Shown here: piece by piece, positions 1 through 8,188 of the stretch
Numbering within the stretch: position 1 is the first letter of the stretch
How the letters are laid out: each line of letters opens with the position of its first letter
Translations under genes and position numbers: made by a program
Notes under the pieces: model-generated
The model's database searches: none
Told to the model about the DNA's origin: nothing
What the model saw: only the letters and a program-made list of their open reading frames with translations
NCBI GenBank assembly: GCA_002389905.1
Contig: DGRE01000055.1
Coordinates: 6,954-70,953, forward strand
Reading direction: 5' to 3'
Origin: Hungatella sp. UBA4396
GTDB lineage: Bacteria; Bacillota; Clostridia; Lachnospirales; Lachnospiraceae
DNA length: 64,000 bases

Positions 1-186
1 ATTCAGGTTGTTTATAAATACTTCTATCTGATAGCCTCTGACGATATAGATATCAGATGGATTCAAATACCTTTCCCCAATACCATCTTCTTCATTGCAG
101 GAGCTGATTCTTCTCCTATTACTGTTATAGAACATTGGCTTTATCCAGGAACTTTTATTACATTATATTATAGTTATGAAAAATAA
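1..186 (+). CDS. C-terminal end of an unidentified protein (cut by window edge)
   Basis: Frame 1 is open from base 1 through 61 codons to a TAA at 184-186, and the start lies outside the window. The composition is that of a beta-rich protein: alternating hydrophobic and aromatic residues, ending ...PGTFITLYYSYEK. It converges on the 2-oxoacid oxidoreductase beta subunit, whose stop lies 24 bases away. No motif was recognised. The ending PGTFITLYYSY loosely recalls the PxGxPITL stretch near the end of the DUF4183 domains encoded 3 kb downstream, but that resemblance is too short to name it. Coding status rests only on the open frame and sensible composition. Confidence 0.5.
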   Translation: MQVVYKYFYLIASDDIDIRWIQIPFPNTIFFIAGADSSPITVIEHWLYPGTFITLYYSYEK

Positions 187-209
187 TACAGCAAGCTCAT
201 TTTATACAG

Positions 210-1055
210 TTATATAAAGCTGTGAATCAGATCCTTAAGCACGTTTTCCTTTGTTTTTTGTTCTATCAGGGGCTGACCGTCTTTTAAAAGCCTGTTTTTT
301 CGATGAAACTCCACTTTTTCTTCCCGATAAAGGATTCCGGTGGGAATTTTTTCACTGACTTCCATGGATATTTTAATAGCTTCCAGCCGGTCCGTTGGGT
401 CATAATCGTCTCCGAGAGGCGCCACCATATTTTTATAATAGGCAAAGGTATTGACTTTGTTGAAGCTGACACAGGGCTGCAGGATATCCACAAACGCATA
501 TCCCGGATAAAGAATGGCCTCTTTCATGATACTCACCAGCTGCTTTGAATCACCACTGAAACCTCTCGCAACAAATCCCGCTCCCGAAGCAATAGCCAGG
601 AGCACCGGATTTAAGGGTGTATTTCTGTTGCCGTCGGTCTGAACTCCTGTAATGAATCCTTCACCGCTGGTGGGTGATGCCTGCCCCTTGGTCAGGCCAT
701 ATATCTGATTGTCATGAACAAAATGTGCAATATTGACATTCCTTCTTATGTTGTGAATAAAGTGGTTGCCTCCTTCACCATAAGAATCCCCGTCTCCGGA
801 ATTTACTATGACCGTCAGCTTTTCATTGGCTATTTTGGCGGCAACTGCAGCCGGAAGAGCCCTTCCGTGAAGCCCGCAGAAGCTGTTGGCACTTAAATAC
901 TGAGGTGTTTTCGCTGCCTGACCGATTCCTGCTACCATCAGCACTTCATTTGGTTCTATGCCCAGCTCCTCCAACGCCGTTTTTAAGCTGTTTAATATGG
1001 AGAAATTTCCGCATCCCGGACACCAGGCTGTTTCATAAGTTGTGAATTTATCCAT
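210..1055 (-). CDS. korB: 2-oxoacid:ferredoxin oxidoreductase, beta (ThDP) subunit
   Basis: This is the thiamine-diphosphate subunit of a 2-oxoacid:ferredoxin oxidoreductase, which oxidatively decarboxylates a 2-oxoacid to acyl-CoA with ferredoxin as acceptor in the cytosol. The 281 residues show the N-terminal CPGCG motif (residues 12-16) and the ThDP/Mg motif starting GDGDSYGEGGNHF near residue 88, followed by RRNVNI. The length is typical of KorB-type beta subunits. It starts directly after the alpha subunit stop, with GGAGG 10 bases before the ATG, so the pair is one transcript. No separate delta ferredoxin subunit is present, as is usual for the two-subunit Kor class. The exact substrate (2-oxoglutarate, pyruvate or a branched-chain oxoacid) cannot be read from sequence. 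Confidence 0.9.
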   Translation of the reverse strand: MDKFTTYETAWCPGCGNFSILNSLKTALEELGIEPNEVLMVAGIGQAAKTPQYLSANSFCGLHGRALPAAVAAKIANEKLTVIVNSGDGDSYGEGGNHFIHNIRRNVNIAHFVHDNQIYGLTKGQASPTSGEGFITGVQTDGNRNTPLNPVLLAIASGAGFVARGFSGDSKQLVSIMKEAILYPGYAFVDILQPCVSFNKVNTFAYYKNMVAPLGDDYDPTDRLEAIKISMEVSEKIPTGILYREEKVEFHRKNRLLKDGQPLIEQKTKENVLKDLIHSFI

Positions 1056-2723
1056 CTACTTGGAACCTCCTTTCAACACCTGCTTTACAATTTCTTCTCC
1101 TGATATCTGCCTGCCGTCATATTTTAAAATACTTTTATGGCATTCTATGCCCGTCTGTTCCCTTATAAGGGAAGCCAGCTGGCCTGTGGCATTCTGTTCC
1201 ACGTTGATTAAGGTTCTGTCCTTTGCATAGGTTTTCAGTTTTTCCTGGGGAAGGGGATAAATGTCTCCAAACACCAAAGCCCCATAGCTTCTATACCCAC
1301 TTTTATTCAGCATGCATATGGCTTCCCTGATAGGACCATAGGTAGATCCCCAGCCCAGGAGAAGAATTTCGCACTGCTCTTCTCCTATAAACTCCGGCTC
1401 TGACAGCTCCTGGACAAGACCCTTTAATTTTCTCATCCTCTTATCCACCATTTGATTCCTCACATCTGCCGATTCCGTTATCCAGCCTCTTTCATCATGC
1501 TCATCACTGTCAGCGGCCACAAGATGGCTGGTCAGTCCCGGGATAAGCCTGGGAGAGATGCCGTCTTCCGTTATTCTGTAACGCAAATACTCTCCTTCCG
1601 CTTCTCTGGCAGGGCTGGTCAGTTCCAATCCGGAAGTGTCAAAGGGCTTCACACTGGCCGTTGTATCTCCAAGATACTGGTCACTGAGCAGTATGACAGG
1701 AATCTGGTATTTTTCTGCCAGGTTCAGCGCCCGGAAAGTCTGATAAAAAGCATCTTCATGATTTCTCAAGGCTATGACTAACCTGGGAAATTCCCCCTGT
1801 GATGCGGAAATTACGAACTTTAAATCACTTTGCTCTGTTCTTGTAGGGAGACCGGTGGCCGGGCCGGGCCTCTGCACATCTACGGCCACCAGCGGAATCT
1901 CCGCAATACCGGAAAATCCCAATGCTTCCACCTTCAGGCAGAAGCCGCCTCCGCTGGTCCCGGTCATGGCCCTTGCACCCGCATAGGAAGCACCCAATGC
2001 CATATTGATCGCAGCGATCTCATCTTCCGCCTGCTCCACCACGATTCCCGCCTCATGCCCCACAGAAGCCAGATACTCTAAAACAGTAGTAGAAGGAGAC
2101 ATGGGATAAGCGGAATAAAACTTAAGCCCTCCGGCCACCGCACCAAGTCCCAGTGCTTTGCTGCCTGAAATGAGCATGTAATCCTTATATCCGCCATCCA
2201 GATGCTTAAATTTTGCTTCCACAGATGTGTATCCTGCTTCAGCCGCCTTTACATTAACCTCAAGGATCTCTTTCTTCATGACACCGGCCATTATTTCACT
2301 TGCATATGTAAATGGCTCACCAAAGAGCTTCAATACCGCGCCCACTGCCACGCTGCCGGAAGCCTTCACATTCCCAAGTTCTTTAGCTGTTTTATTCATG
2401 GGAAGCTTAATAATTTTGGAATCCTCATCAGGATAATCAAAGCTGCTGTCACACAATATAAATCCTTTGGCCGTCAGTTTATGCTTATGCAAATCAATGG
2501 TTTCCTCATTTAAGGCAACGATGCCATCCAAAACATCGCTGTGTGAGGTTATTTCCTCCGTTCCGAAACGAAGCAGGGAAAAATTGTGTCCGCCGCGCAC
2601 ACGGGACATGAAATCCCTGGTGGTATAGATATAATAGCCGGAATGCTTCAGCAGCTTTTCCAGAATTGCAACCATGGTGTCAATGCCCTGTCCGGCAGCA
2701 CCGCCAATCAGAATATTATACAT
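1056..2723 (-). CDS. korA: 2-oxoacid:ferredoxin oxidoreductase, fused gamma-alpha subunit
   Basis: This partner of the beta subunit has the gamma domain fused to the N terminus of the alpha chain, giving 555 residues. Residues 1-175 are the gamma domain, with the glycine-rich GGAAGQGID motif at 7-15. From about residue 190 comes the pyrimidine-binding alpha domain (GAVAGGLKFYSAYPMSPST), and about 445-550 is the transketolase-C-like domain II. The fused form is the usual one for 2-oxoglutarate-type or generic 2-oxoacid oxidoreductases in clostridia. The start is supported by AAAGGAGG seven bases upstream of the ATG and by a good sigma-A promoter at 2753-2781. It is first in a two-gene operon with korB. 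Confidence 0.9.
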   Translation of the reverse strand: MYNILIGGAAGQGIDTMVAILEKLLKHSGYYIYTTRDFMSRVRGGHNFSLLRFGTEEITSHSDVLDGIVALNEETIDLHKHKLTAKGFILCDSSFDYPDEDSKIIKLPMNKTAKELGNVKASGSVAVGAVLKLFGEPFTYASEIMAGVMKKEILEVNVKAAEAGYTSVEAKFKHLDGGYKDYMLISGSKALGLGAVAGGLKFYSAYPMSPSTTVLEYLASVGHEAGIVVEQAEDEIAAINMALGASYAGARAMTGTSGGGFCLKVEALGFSGIAEIPLVAVDVQRPGPATGLPTRTEQSDLKFVISASQGEFPRLVIALRNHEDAFYQTFRALNLAEKYQIPVILLSDQYLGDTTASVKPFDTSGLELTSPAREAEGEYLRYRITEDGISPRLIPGLTSHLVAADSDEHDERGWITESADVRNQMVDKRMRKLKGLVQELSEPEFIGEEQCEILLLGWGSTYGPIREAICMLNKSGYRSYGALVFGDIYPLPQEKLKTYAKDRTLINVEQNATGQLASLIREQTGIECHKSILKYDGRQISGEEIVKQVLKGGSK

Positions 2724-2752
2724 AGACTTTCCTCCTTTTTGAATTTTGACTA

Positions 2753-2781
2753 ATTATACCTTATTTTTACGTTGTTTTCAA
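2753..2781 (-). promoter_or_regulatory. Sigma-A promoter of the korAB operon
   Basis: On the minus strand TTGAAA (2776-2781) and TATAAT (2753-2758) are separated by exactly 17 bases, about 30 bases before the korA start codon. Five of six and six of six consensus matches make this a convincing housekeeping promoter. Confidence 0.75.
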
Positions 2782-3251
2782 TATTCCTCTTGCTATGTAT
2801 AAAATATTCACATTAATCTTGTTAATCTTTTGTTTATTTAATAAAATACTATAAAATATGTTTTTTAACAGACCAATTATCGGACCAGCTAAAAGCGCTT
2901 TTCTTTTATTTAGCAGAATCATGATTCTGCTTTATTTATCCATTCTCACACCTCTGCAAGAGCCATATAGAATAAGTTTCATGATAATATAAGAATGAAT
3001 GAAAGAAATAGCAGAAAAACATATGATGCGATAATATATGATTCTGCCTTTACATTTATTACGGTTATTTCAAGCCACATTTATTCATGCCTTGTTGGCA
3101 AAACCAGGCCCGTAAAGCAGCATTGGAAACAAATCAAAGATTTATTAATATACTATAATAAGTGGTTGTGAAATTCATTAAAAAACTGACATTTATATGA
3201 CATTCAGAATTTTGCAGACACCTAAAATATAAGCAGAAAGGAGGTCAAATA
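2782..3251. other. AT-rich divergent intergenic region
   Basis: About 470 bases lie between the korAB promoter and the first DUF4183 gene. The region is very AT-rich and carries two perfect palindromes: AAAAGCGCTTTT at 2891-2902 and a 20-bp one at 2912-2931 (half-site AGCAGAATCA). The second is followed by a T-rich stretch, but no gene ends nearby, so it is more likely an operator or cruciform than a terminator. I see no convincing sigma-A promoter for the plus-strand gene and no ORF with a ribosome site. Confidence 0.4.
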
Positions 3252-3632
3252 ATGGCTACGCAATTATTCAAACTCGTAATAGATGCTGCTACTACAACCG
3301 ATACTGCTATTAATCCGGAAGTTGATAAATATTTTTATGAGCTGAGAGAAGATGAAAGAACTGGTGGTACAATTACTATTCCAGCGACTCAATTCACGGA
3401 TAACAATGGTGATATTATGACAGGTAATCTTACCACTGCAGCTACAGATAATGGATATTACCTTTTATTTATAAATGGCGTATTACAGCAATCCAGTTTG
3501 TATACCGTCAGTACCGACGGTTCGCAGGTTGTTATTACTGATGCAGACACAGTTCCTGTTGGTGCACCAATTACCTTAATTGTAAATAACTTTGCTCCGG
3601 TATCTGATTCTACAACTACAGTAACAACGTAA
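3252..3632 (+). CDS. DUF4183 domain protein, single domain
   Basis: A 126-residue protein made of a single DUF4183 domain. The diagnostic stretch YYLLFINGVLQ sits near residues 75-85, followed by YTV...VPVGAPITLIV. DUF4183 proteins are common in spore-forming Firmicutes and are often encoded near collagen-like or other spore-surface proteins, but their function is not established. There is no signal peptide or membrane segment. The start is decided by AAAGGAGG seven bases before the ATG. It is monocistronic, because a strong terminator follows at 3646. The protein is rich in Thr, Asp and Val, fitting an extracellular or spore-surface beta protein; that location is inference. Confidence 0.75.
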   Translation: MATQLFKLVIDAATTTDTAINPEVDKYFYELREDERTGGTITIPATQFTDNNGDIMTGNLTTAATDNGYYLLFINGVLQQSSLYTVSTDGSQVVITDADTVPVGAPITLIVNNFAPVSDSTTTVTT

Positions 3633-3645
3633 CTATCATATTTCA

Positions 3646-3675
3646 GGATGTGTGATCATTTACACATCCTTTTGC
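3646..3675 (+). terminator. Rho-independent terminator after first DUF4183 gene
   Basis: GGATGTGT (3646-3653) pairs perfectly with ACACATCC (3662-3669) across an 8-base loop and is followed by TTTTGCTTT. It lies 13 bases after the stop codon. Confidence 0.85.
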
Positions 3676-3705
3676 TTTCAAGGATTTCTATTTTTATAAT
3701 AAAGA

Positions 3706-3733
3706 ACCTATTTTTTATGGAATACATAAAATA
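3706..3733 (+). promoter_or_regulatory. Candidate sigma-K-like (late mother-cell) promoter
   Basis: AC at 3706-3707 is followed after 17 bases by CATAAAATA (3725-3733), matching the Bacillus sigma-K pattern AC-N16/17-CATAnnnTA. It ends 36 bases before the preferred GTG start of the large surface protein. In AT-rich DNA such a match can occur by chance, and equivalent elements were not found before the neighbouring genes. Confidence 0.3.
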
Positions 3734-3769
3734 ATAAAATGGTATATCCTTATTCTTGGAGTGATTGCT

Positions 3770-6733
3770 GTGTTTTCTAAAAAACTTTTACACGCAGATG
3801 TTTACCAATATAATACATTGTCTGACGGCATAAAAAAAACTTATACAAGTAATGATGAATTAAAAGAATATGGGAACAGAGGTATACTTAATCCAGATAG
3901 TGTTTCTTATTATAATTTGTTTATTAACGGAGTATTGCAGCCAAAGGTTAACTATGAAATTCAAAAAGATCTTCTTTTGCTTAAAACTGAAGATGTTCCT
4001 ATTATAGGTTCCACTATCATTATTCTTTTCGTCGCCTTTAAAGATGAGGGATTCACGAACCTTAACTTTGCTGAAGCAAAAGGAACATTACCTTCCGGCC
4101 ATATTTCCGTTGGACCTGTAACAGATGGGGGGATTTCTATTAAGGATACCGTACCATCTTCCCTGAAACTGGAGAAAGTTATGAAATCCGGGCCTGATTT
4201 TGTTCTCTCTGGTTATATAACCTGCTGGGAATTCATGTTGACCGTAAATAATACAGGCAATATACCAATCAGCCATATTGTTGTAACTGATCAAATCTTA
4301 TTGGATTCAATTTTAAATATAAAAAACTTATCCTACTCTCATGGTAATATTTTAATTGATGAAGGGGTTATTAACTGGAATATAGACATGATCGATGCAG
4401 GAGAATCTGCCACTGCAATTTTTAAGGCAGAAGGTTACTTTTCTGCCAGCGGCATCCGCTGCATCAGCAGTGGCCTTGCAGCCGGAAACAGTCTTTCGGG
4501 ACCTATGAAAACCGATATCATCTGCACTGCGCCAATCAATGTGGGAAAAGGCTTGAACATTAACAAAATCACTACATGCGGCCCTGCAAAAGTAAACGTT
4601 AAGAAGAACAACACCTGGAGAGTTGAAATAAACTTATCCAATCTTAGTGATAATAAAATATTTGATATTTTTGTGGAAGATGTTTTGCTTATTGAAAACA
4701 TCAGTTGTGTTAAAATTGTCAGTGTATCCTATGGAACTGCTGTTTTAAAAGACAATAAGGTTCTTTGGAACATTGATATGTTGGACAAATCAGAGAATGC
4801 CATCCTAGTGGCAGACATCATCGGTTCATTTTCTACAGATGGGATCAGAAGCTTAGATGCCGCTTCGGGAATTGGCCATATCGGTACGGGCAAATTATTT
4901 ACAAATACTTCCCGGGATTTTCAAATCATAGTATCCCCAGCCACAGAACCGGTAAAAAAAGAATTATTGCTGCAAAACTTTGTACTAAATGAACCGCTGA
5001 CCGTACCTTTGGGTCAGGTTAAAAAATGGTGGTTTTCTCTAAAAATCACGAATCCCACAAATGATGTTTTAAAAAATATTATTGTGACAGATTATATCCT
5101 GTTTGATGAGCTTCATAGTGTGTGTACGAAATCCATATCTTCAGGTCATATTTCTGTTTCTGATAACTCTGTAATCTGGAATATTGAAGAACTTCTTCCC
5201 TGCAGTACATTAACAGCCACATTTAAAGTGGAAGGCTCTTTCCATGCTGCCGGGCTGCGTTCTCTCAGCAGAGCTATTGGAACGGCCTTAAACCCAAATT
5301 CAGACGCTTGTATCATATCAAACATATCTTCCGGATCATCAATCAGAGTTTGTGTTTGTAAGCATAATAAAAAAAGAACCCGTGTTGTGGGCAAAGCCTT
5401 TCCTCAATATAAACAAACATATTGTGTTAAAGATGTTTGTGTGGATATGGATGACCATGATTTTAAGAGTATTACTTTTAAGCCTGGAGTGATCACTGAA
5501 AACTCTCTGACAATTACCGACTTAGAAGAGAAATCAAATTACAAAAAAGTCAGTTTTCTCTTAAAACTGCCTTTTGAAATAACAACTTCAAATGATACTG
5601 TCCTCGAAGGCAGTCTGTCAAATATAGAAGAGAATATAATTATGCTTTTCCCAGAATCAGAGGATGACCTGTCCTCTCATGTTGTGGTAGAAACCAGTTC
5701 AGAACTTTTAGAAACTTATATGGAACGAGACGGTGAATTATATTTTTCAGTCAAAGCATATATTATGATTAAGGCAGCGGAAACTGTACAGGCATTAATT
5801 CCTGACCTTGAATTTTATTCAGATTCTTCCGCCCGGGAAAAAAACCTTAAAATTTCAACCGATGTTTCCGGGAATAACCAGTGTGCGGATATATTCGGCA
5901 ATCTGACCATAGATAAATACATTGTATCAGGGCCTTTAGAAGTCAGCGGCAATACCCCCTATACATGGAGAATCCAAATTAAAATAACAAACAACGGATA
6001 TGGGCCGGTCAATAATATTGTTATGACAGATCATTTGCTGTTAGATGCATTTGAAAATTTTCATATTGTCAGCCTTACACAAGGAACGGTAAGCAGGGAT
6101 AACACTCAGATGATCTGGAATATAGGAGCCTTAAATTCTTATAGTACCGTAGTAATGACAGCAGAAGTTACCGGATTCTTTTACAGCAAAGGAAATCGGA
6201 TTCTTAATGCAGAAAACTATCAATATAACACTGTGTCCGACGGGATAAAAATGGAGTTCACCTCTGATGACGAGCTGCTTCTGTATGACAGACACGGCAT
6301 ACCTGATCCAAATAATGTGTCCTTCTTCAGTCTGTTTATTAATGGAGTATTACAGCCAGAACCTGTCTATACAGTAGAACCGGGGCTTTTAATCCTGAAA
6401 ACGGAAAATGCACCTCAAGAAGGAGTACCCATTACTCTTGAATACTTAATTATAAAGAACGAATCAGGCCAGCTTTTGAAAGCAGAAACATATCAATATA
6501 ACACGCTTTCAAATGGAGAGAGAATTTATACAAATTCAGATGAATTGACTATGTATGGTGACAAAGGAATCCTTGATCCCAAAGCAACTTCCTATCAAAA
6601 TCTTTTTGTAAATGGAGTGATACAGCCCGGAATCAATTATATAGTGAAAGAAGGTATGCTTATATTAAGAATAGAAAGCACGCCTGCAAAAGAAATTCCT
6701 ATTACAGTACAATTTGTTTCCCTATTCTCATAA
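3770..6733 (+). CDS. Large modular surface protein: DUF4183 / DUF11-like repeats
   Basis: A 987-residue modular protein; residue numbers below count from an upstream in-frame GTG at 3761. Residues 11-93 form a DUF4183 domain (LFINGVLQP). Four DUF11-like beta repeats follow at about 154-230, 283-361, 421-497 and 734-811, each with W[ER]..., N...I.V.D.[IL]L, WNI and an ending G[IL]R.[LI]. A distinct Cys-containing segment lies at about 540-690. Two more DUF4183 domains (817-900 and 907-990) close the protein. There is no signal peptide, sortase motif or membrane segment, which fits assembly in the mother cell onto a spore rather than secretion; that is inference. I prefer the second GTG (3770) because TTGGAG lies eight bases before it. 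No known enzyme motif is present. Confidence 0.7.
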   Translation: MFSKKLLHADVYQYNTLSDGIKKTYTSNDELKEYGNRGILNPDSVSYYNLFINGVLQPKVNYEIQKDLLLLKTEDVPIIGSTIIILFVAFKDEGFTNLNFAEAKGTLPSGHISVGPVTDGGISIKDTVPSSLKLEKVMKSGPDFVLSGYITCWEFMLTVNNTGNIPISHIVVTDQILLDSILNIKNLSYSHGNILIDEGVINWNIDMIDAGESATAIFKAEGYFSASGIRCISSGLAAGNSLSGPMKTDIICTAPINVGKGLNINKITTCGPAKVNVKKNNTWRVEINLSNLSDNKIFDIFVEDVLLIENISCVKIVSVSYGTAVLKDNKVLWNIDMLDKSENAILVADIIGSFSTDGIRSLDAASGIGHIGTGKLFTNTSRDFQIIVSPATEPVKKELLLQNFVLNEPLTVPLGQVKKWWFSLKITNPTNDVLKNIIVTDYILFDELHSVCTKSISSGHISVSDNSVIWNIEELLPCSTLTATFKVEGSFHAAGLRSLSRAIGTALNPNSDACIISNISSGSSIRVCVCKHNKKRTRVVGKAFPQYKQTYCVKDVCVDMDDHDFKSITFKPGVITENSLTITDLEEKSNYKKVSFLLKLPFEITTSNDTVLEGSLSNIEENIIMLFPESEDDLSSHVVVETSSELLETYMERDGELYFSVKAYIMIKAAETVQALIPDLEFYSDSSAREKNLKISTDVSGNNQCADIFGNLTIDKYIVSGPLEVSGNTPYTWRIQIKITNNGYGPVNNIVMTDHLLLDAFENFHIVSLTQGTVSRDNTQMIWNIGALNSYSTVVMTAEVTGFFYSKGNRILNAENYQYNTVSDGIKMEFTSDDELLLYDRHGIPDPNNVSFFSLFINGVLQPEPVYTVEPGLLILKTENAPQEGVPITLEYLIIKNESGQLLKAETYQYNTLSNGERIYTNSDELTMYGDKGILDPKATSYQNLFVNGVIQPGINYIVKEGMLILRIESTPAKEIPITVQFVSLFS

Positions 6734-6809
6734 ATGAACTTCTTTATGAGAAAGCCATCATATTATAAAATCATATGCTTTAACTATAAAATATATAGGA
6801 GTTTTATCA

Positions 6810-7184
6810 ATGGACAATAACACTAAGCTAATGAGCATTGTTTTTAGTTCGGAAGAAAATCCATTATTTACAAGAGAATATGCTTCTGATATTGTCTTAT
6901 TCCAGACGTTTTCTACCGTTCAGACCAATACAGTAATCTGGACACCAGATTCCGGTAAAAGCATATATCTTACGGCATTTCAGGTCTCGGCTTCTGCTCC
7001 GCTGACTATTCAACTAAAGAGAGGAGGTAATAATACTTTTTTGTCAATCATTCTTACAAGTACACTTGCCACTTATGGTGAAAGCTACCCTTCTCCAATT
7101 AAATTTAACCCGGATGAAGCAATCTCTGTCACTACAAGTGCTGCAGGAACCGTAAGTATTTCTCTCATGGGCTATGAATTTTAA
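6810..7184 (+). CDS. Small beta-rich structural protein, family A
   Basis: A 124-residue protein that I cannot assign to a named family. It shares a pattern with the next gene: D-I-V/I-x-[FY]-x-[ST]F, then W.P..[GQ]KSI.LTA..VSA, a strand with nn-FLS, and a closing strand ending LMGYEF (LLGYEV in the neighbour). The two are therefore paralogues. It is rich in Thr, Ser and Val, has no signal peptide and no cysteine, and looks like a single beta-sandwich. TAGGAG eight bases before the ATG decides the start. It lies 76 bases after the large DUF4183 protein on the same strand, and an 8-bp hairpin in the gap (6727-6750) has no T-run, so co-transcription is possible. A spore or cell-surface role is inferred from context only. 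Confidence 0.6.
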   Translation: MDNNTKLMSIVFSSEENPLFTREYASDIVLFQTFSTVQTNTVIWTPDSGKSIYLTAFQVSASAPLTIQLKRGGNNTFLSIILTSTLATYGESYPSPIKFNPDEAISVTTSAAGTVSISLMGYEF

Positions 7185-7214
7185 GGCCATGATAAAACAT
7201 CAAAGGAGGGCTGC

Positions 7215-8108
7215 ATGGCTAAACAAATTATTCAGAAAAATAATAGTACGGTACAAGATAACCAACAAATTAATGTAACCTTGGAGGAAAGCTCAGATAT
7301 CATCATATATGATAGTTTTGGTATTTTATCTGCAAAAAAGAGTATTTGGGTTCCGGAGGCACAAAAAAGCATTCTTCTCACTGCAGTGGAGGTATCAGCG
7401 CCCCTGGATATATCCATTATACTAAGTGATGGTGATAATAACTTTCTCTCTCTGAGAGTAACAGAACTCCTCAGCACTGTAAGTCAGCGCTTCTCTTCCG
7501 CTTACAGGCTTAAAACCAACAATGCCCTTATGGTCAGCACATCTGATGAAACAATAAAATGTAATACATCCGGTGCTGTCAGTGCAACACAAGTTGCTTA
7601 TAATAGCAGAAGTGATTTCGTTAATGTTAATAACGCCGTCGGACTTGCCAACGGAAGTCTTGCTGTTTTAAGTTCAGGACTGCTTAATCAAACCAGAGGG
7701 AGGATCAATTTAGGATATAGTATGCTGCCATCAAACTATACCTATTTAGAAATTACAAGTGTTGTGATCAAATATTATTGCCGCCTTAGTCTGACCCTGG
7801 CAGTGGGTGTTAGTTCAATGATACTCTATTGGCGGCCTAATTCCCAGGAAAACTGGACCGAATTACAGCAAATGAGCCTTTCCTTAATAGGAGCTATTGA
7901 TTATTTAACAGTTCCTGTCACATATGATATAACCAATGCAATACTGCAGGCATCAAATCCCTGGGAAGTAATCAGTAATATGCAGACATCTTTTGTGGGA
8001 ACTCATACCGGATTGGGGCTTGGAAATGCTGTGCAGCTGGATGCGGTAGAAGTTGAAATCTGTATGTCCGGCAAAAATCAAATTACACTTTTAGGTTATG
8101 AAGTTTAG
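7215..8108 (+). CDS. Beta-rich structural protein, family A with inserted domain
   Basis: A 297-residue paralogue of the preceding 124-residue protein. Residues 1-115 match its first part (SIWVPEAQKSILLTAVEVSA; NNFLSLRV), and the last 13 residues (about 285-297, NQITLLGYEV) match its final strand. Between them, from about residue 120 to 283, is an extra segment of roughly 160 residues with its own beta-strand pattern (LGYSMLPSNYTYLEITSVVIKY; GLGLGNAVQLDAVEVEI). So a second domain appears inserted just before the last strand of the core fold. A clear AAAGGAGGG ribosome site precedes the ATG 30 bases after the upstream gene, so the two are co-transcribed. There is no signal peptide and no recognised enzymatic motif. 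Confidence 0.6.
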   Translation: MAKQIIQKNNSTVQDNQQINVTLEESSDIIIYDSFGILSAKKSIWVPEAQKSILLTAVEVSAPLDISIILSDGDNNFLSLRVTELLSTVSQRFSSAYRLKTNNALMVSTSDETIKCNTSGAVSATQVAYNSRSDFVNVNNAVGLANGSLAVLSSGLLNQTRGRINLGYSMLPSNYTYLEITSVVIKYYCRLSLTLAVGVSSMILYWRPNSQENWTELQQMSLSLIGAIDYLTVPVTYDITNAILQASNPWEVISNMQTSFVGTHTGLGLGNAVQLDAVEVEICMSGKNQITLLGYEV

Positions 8109-8122
8109 GTTGTATAATTCTT

Positions 8123-8149
8123 TCCGCCGCTTTCCATTAACGCGGCGGA
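8123..8149. terminator. GC-rich hairpin between convergent genes
   Basis: TCCGCCGC (8123-8130) pairs perfectly with GCGGCGGA (8142-8149). It sits between the convergent ends of the surface-protein cluster and the sulfatase operon. Neither side has a proper T-run, so its efficiency as a terminator is uncertain. Confidence 0.5.
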
Positions 8150-8188
8150 GCAGGGCGAACAAGTTATTCCTTTATTATTGTGCTGAGC

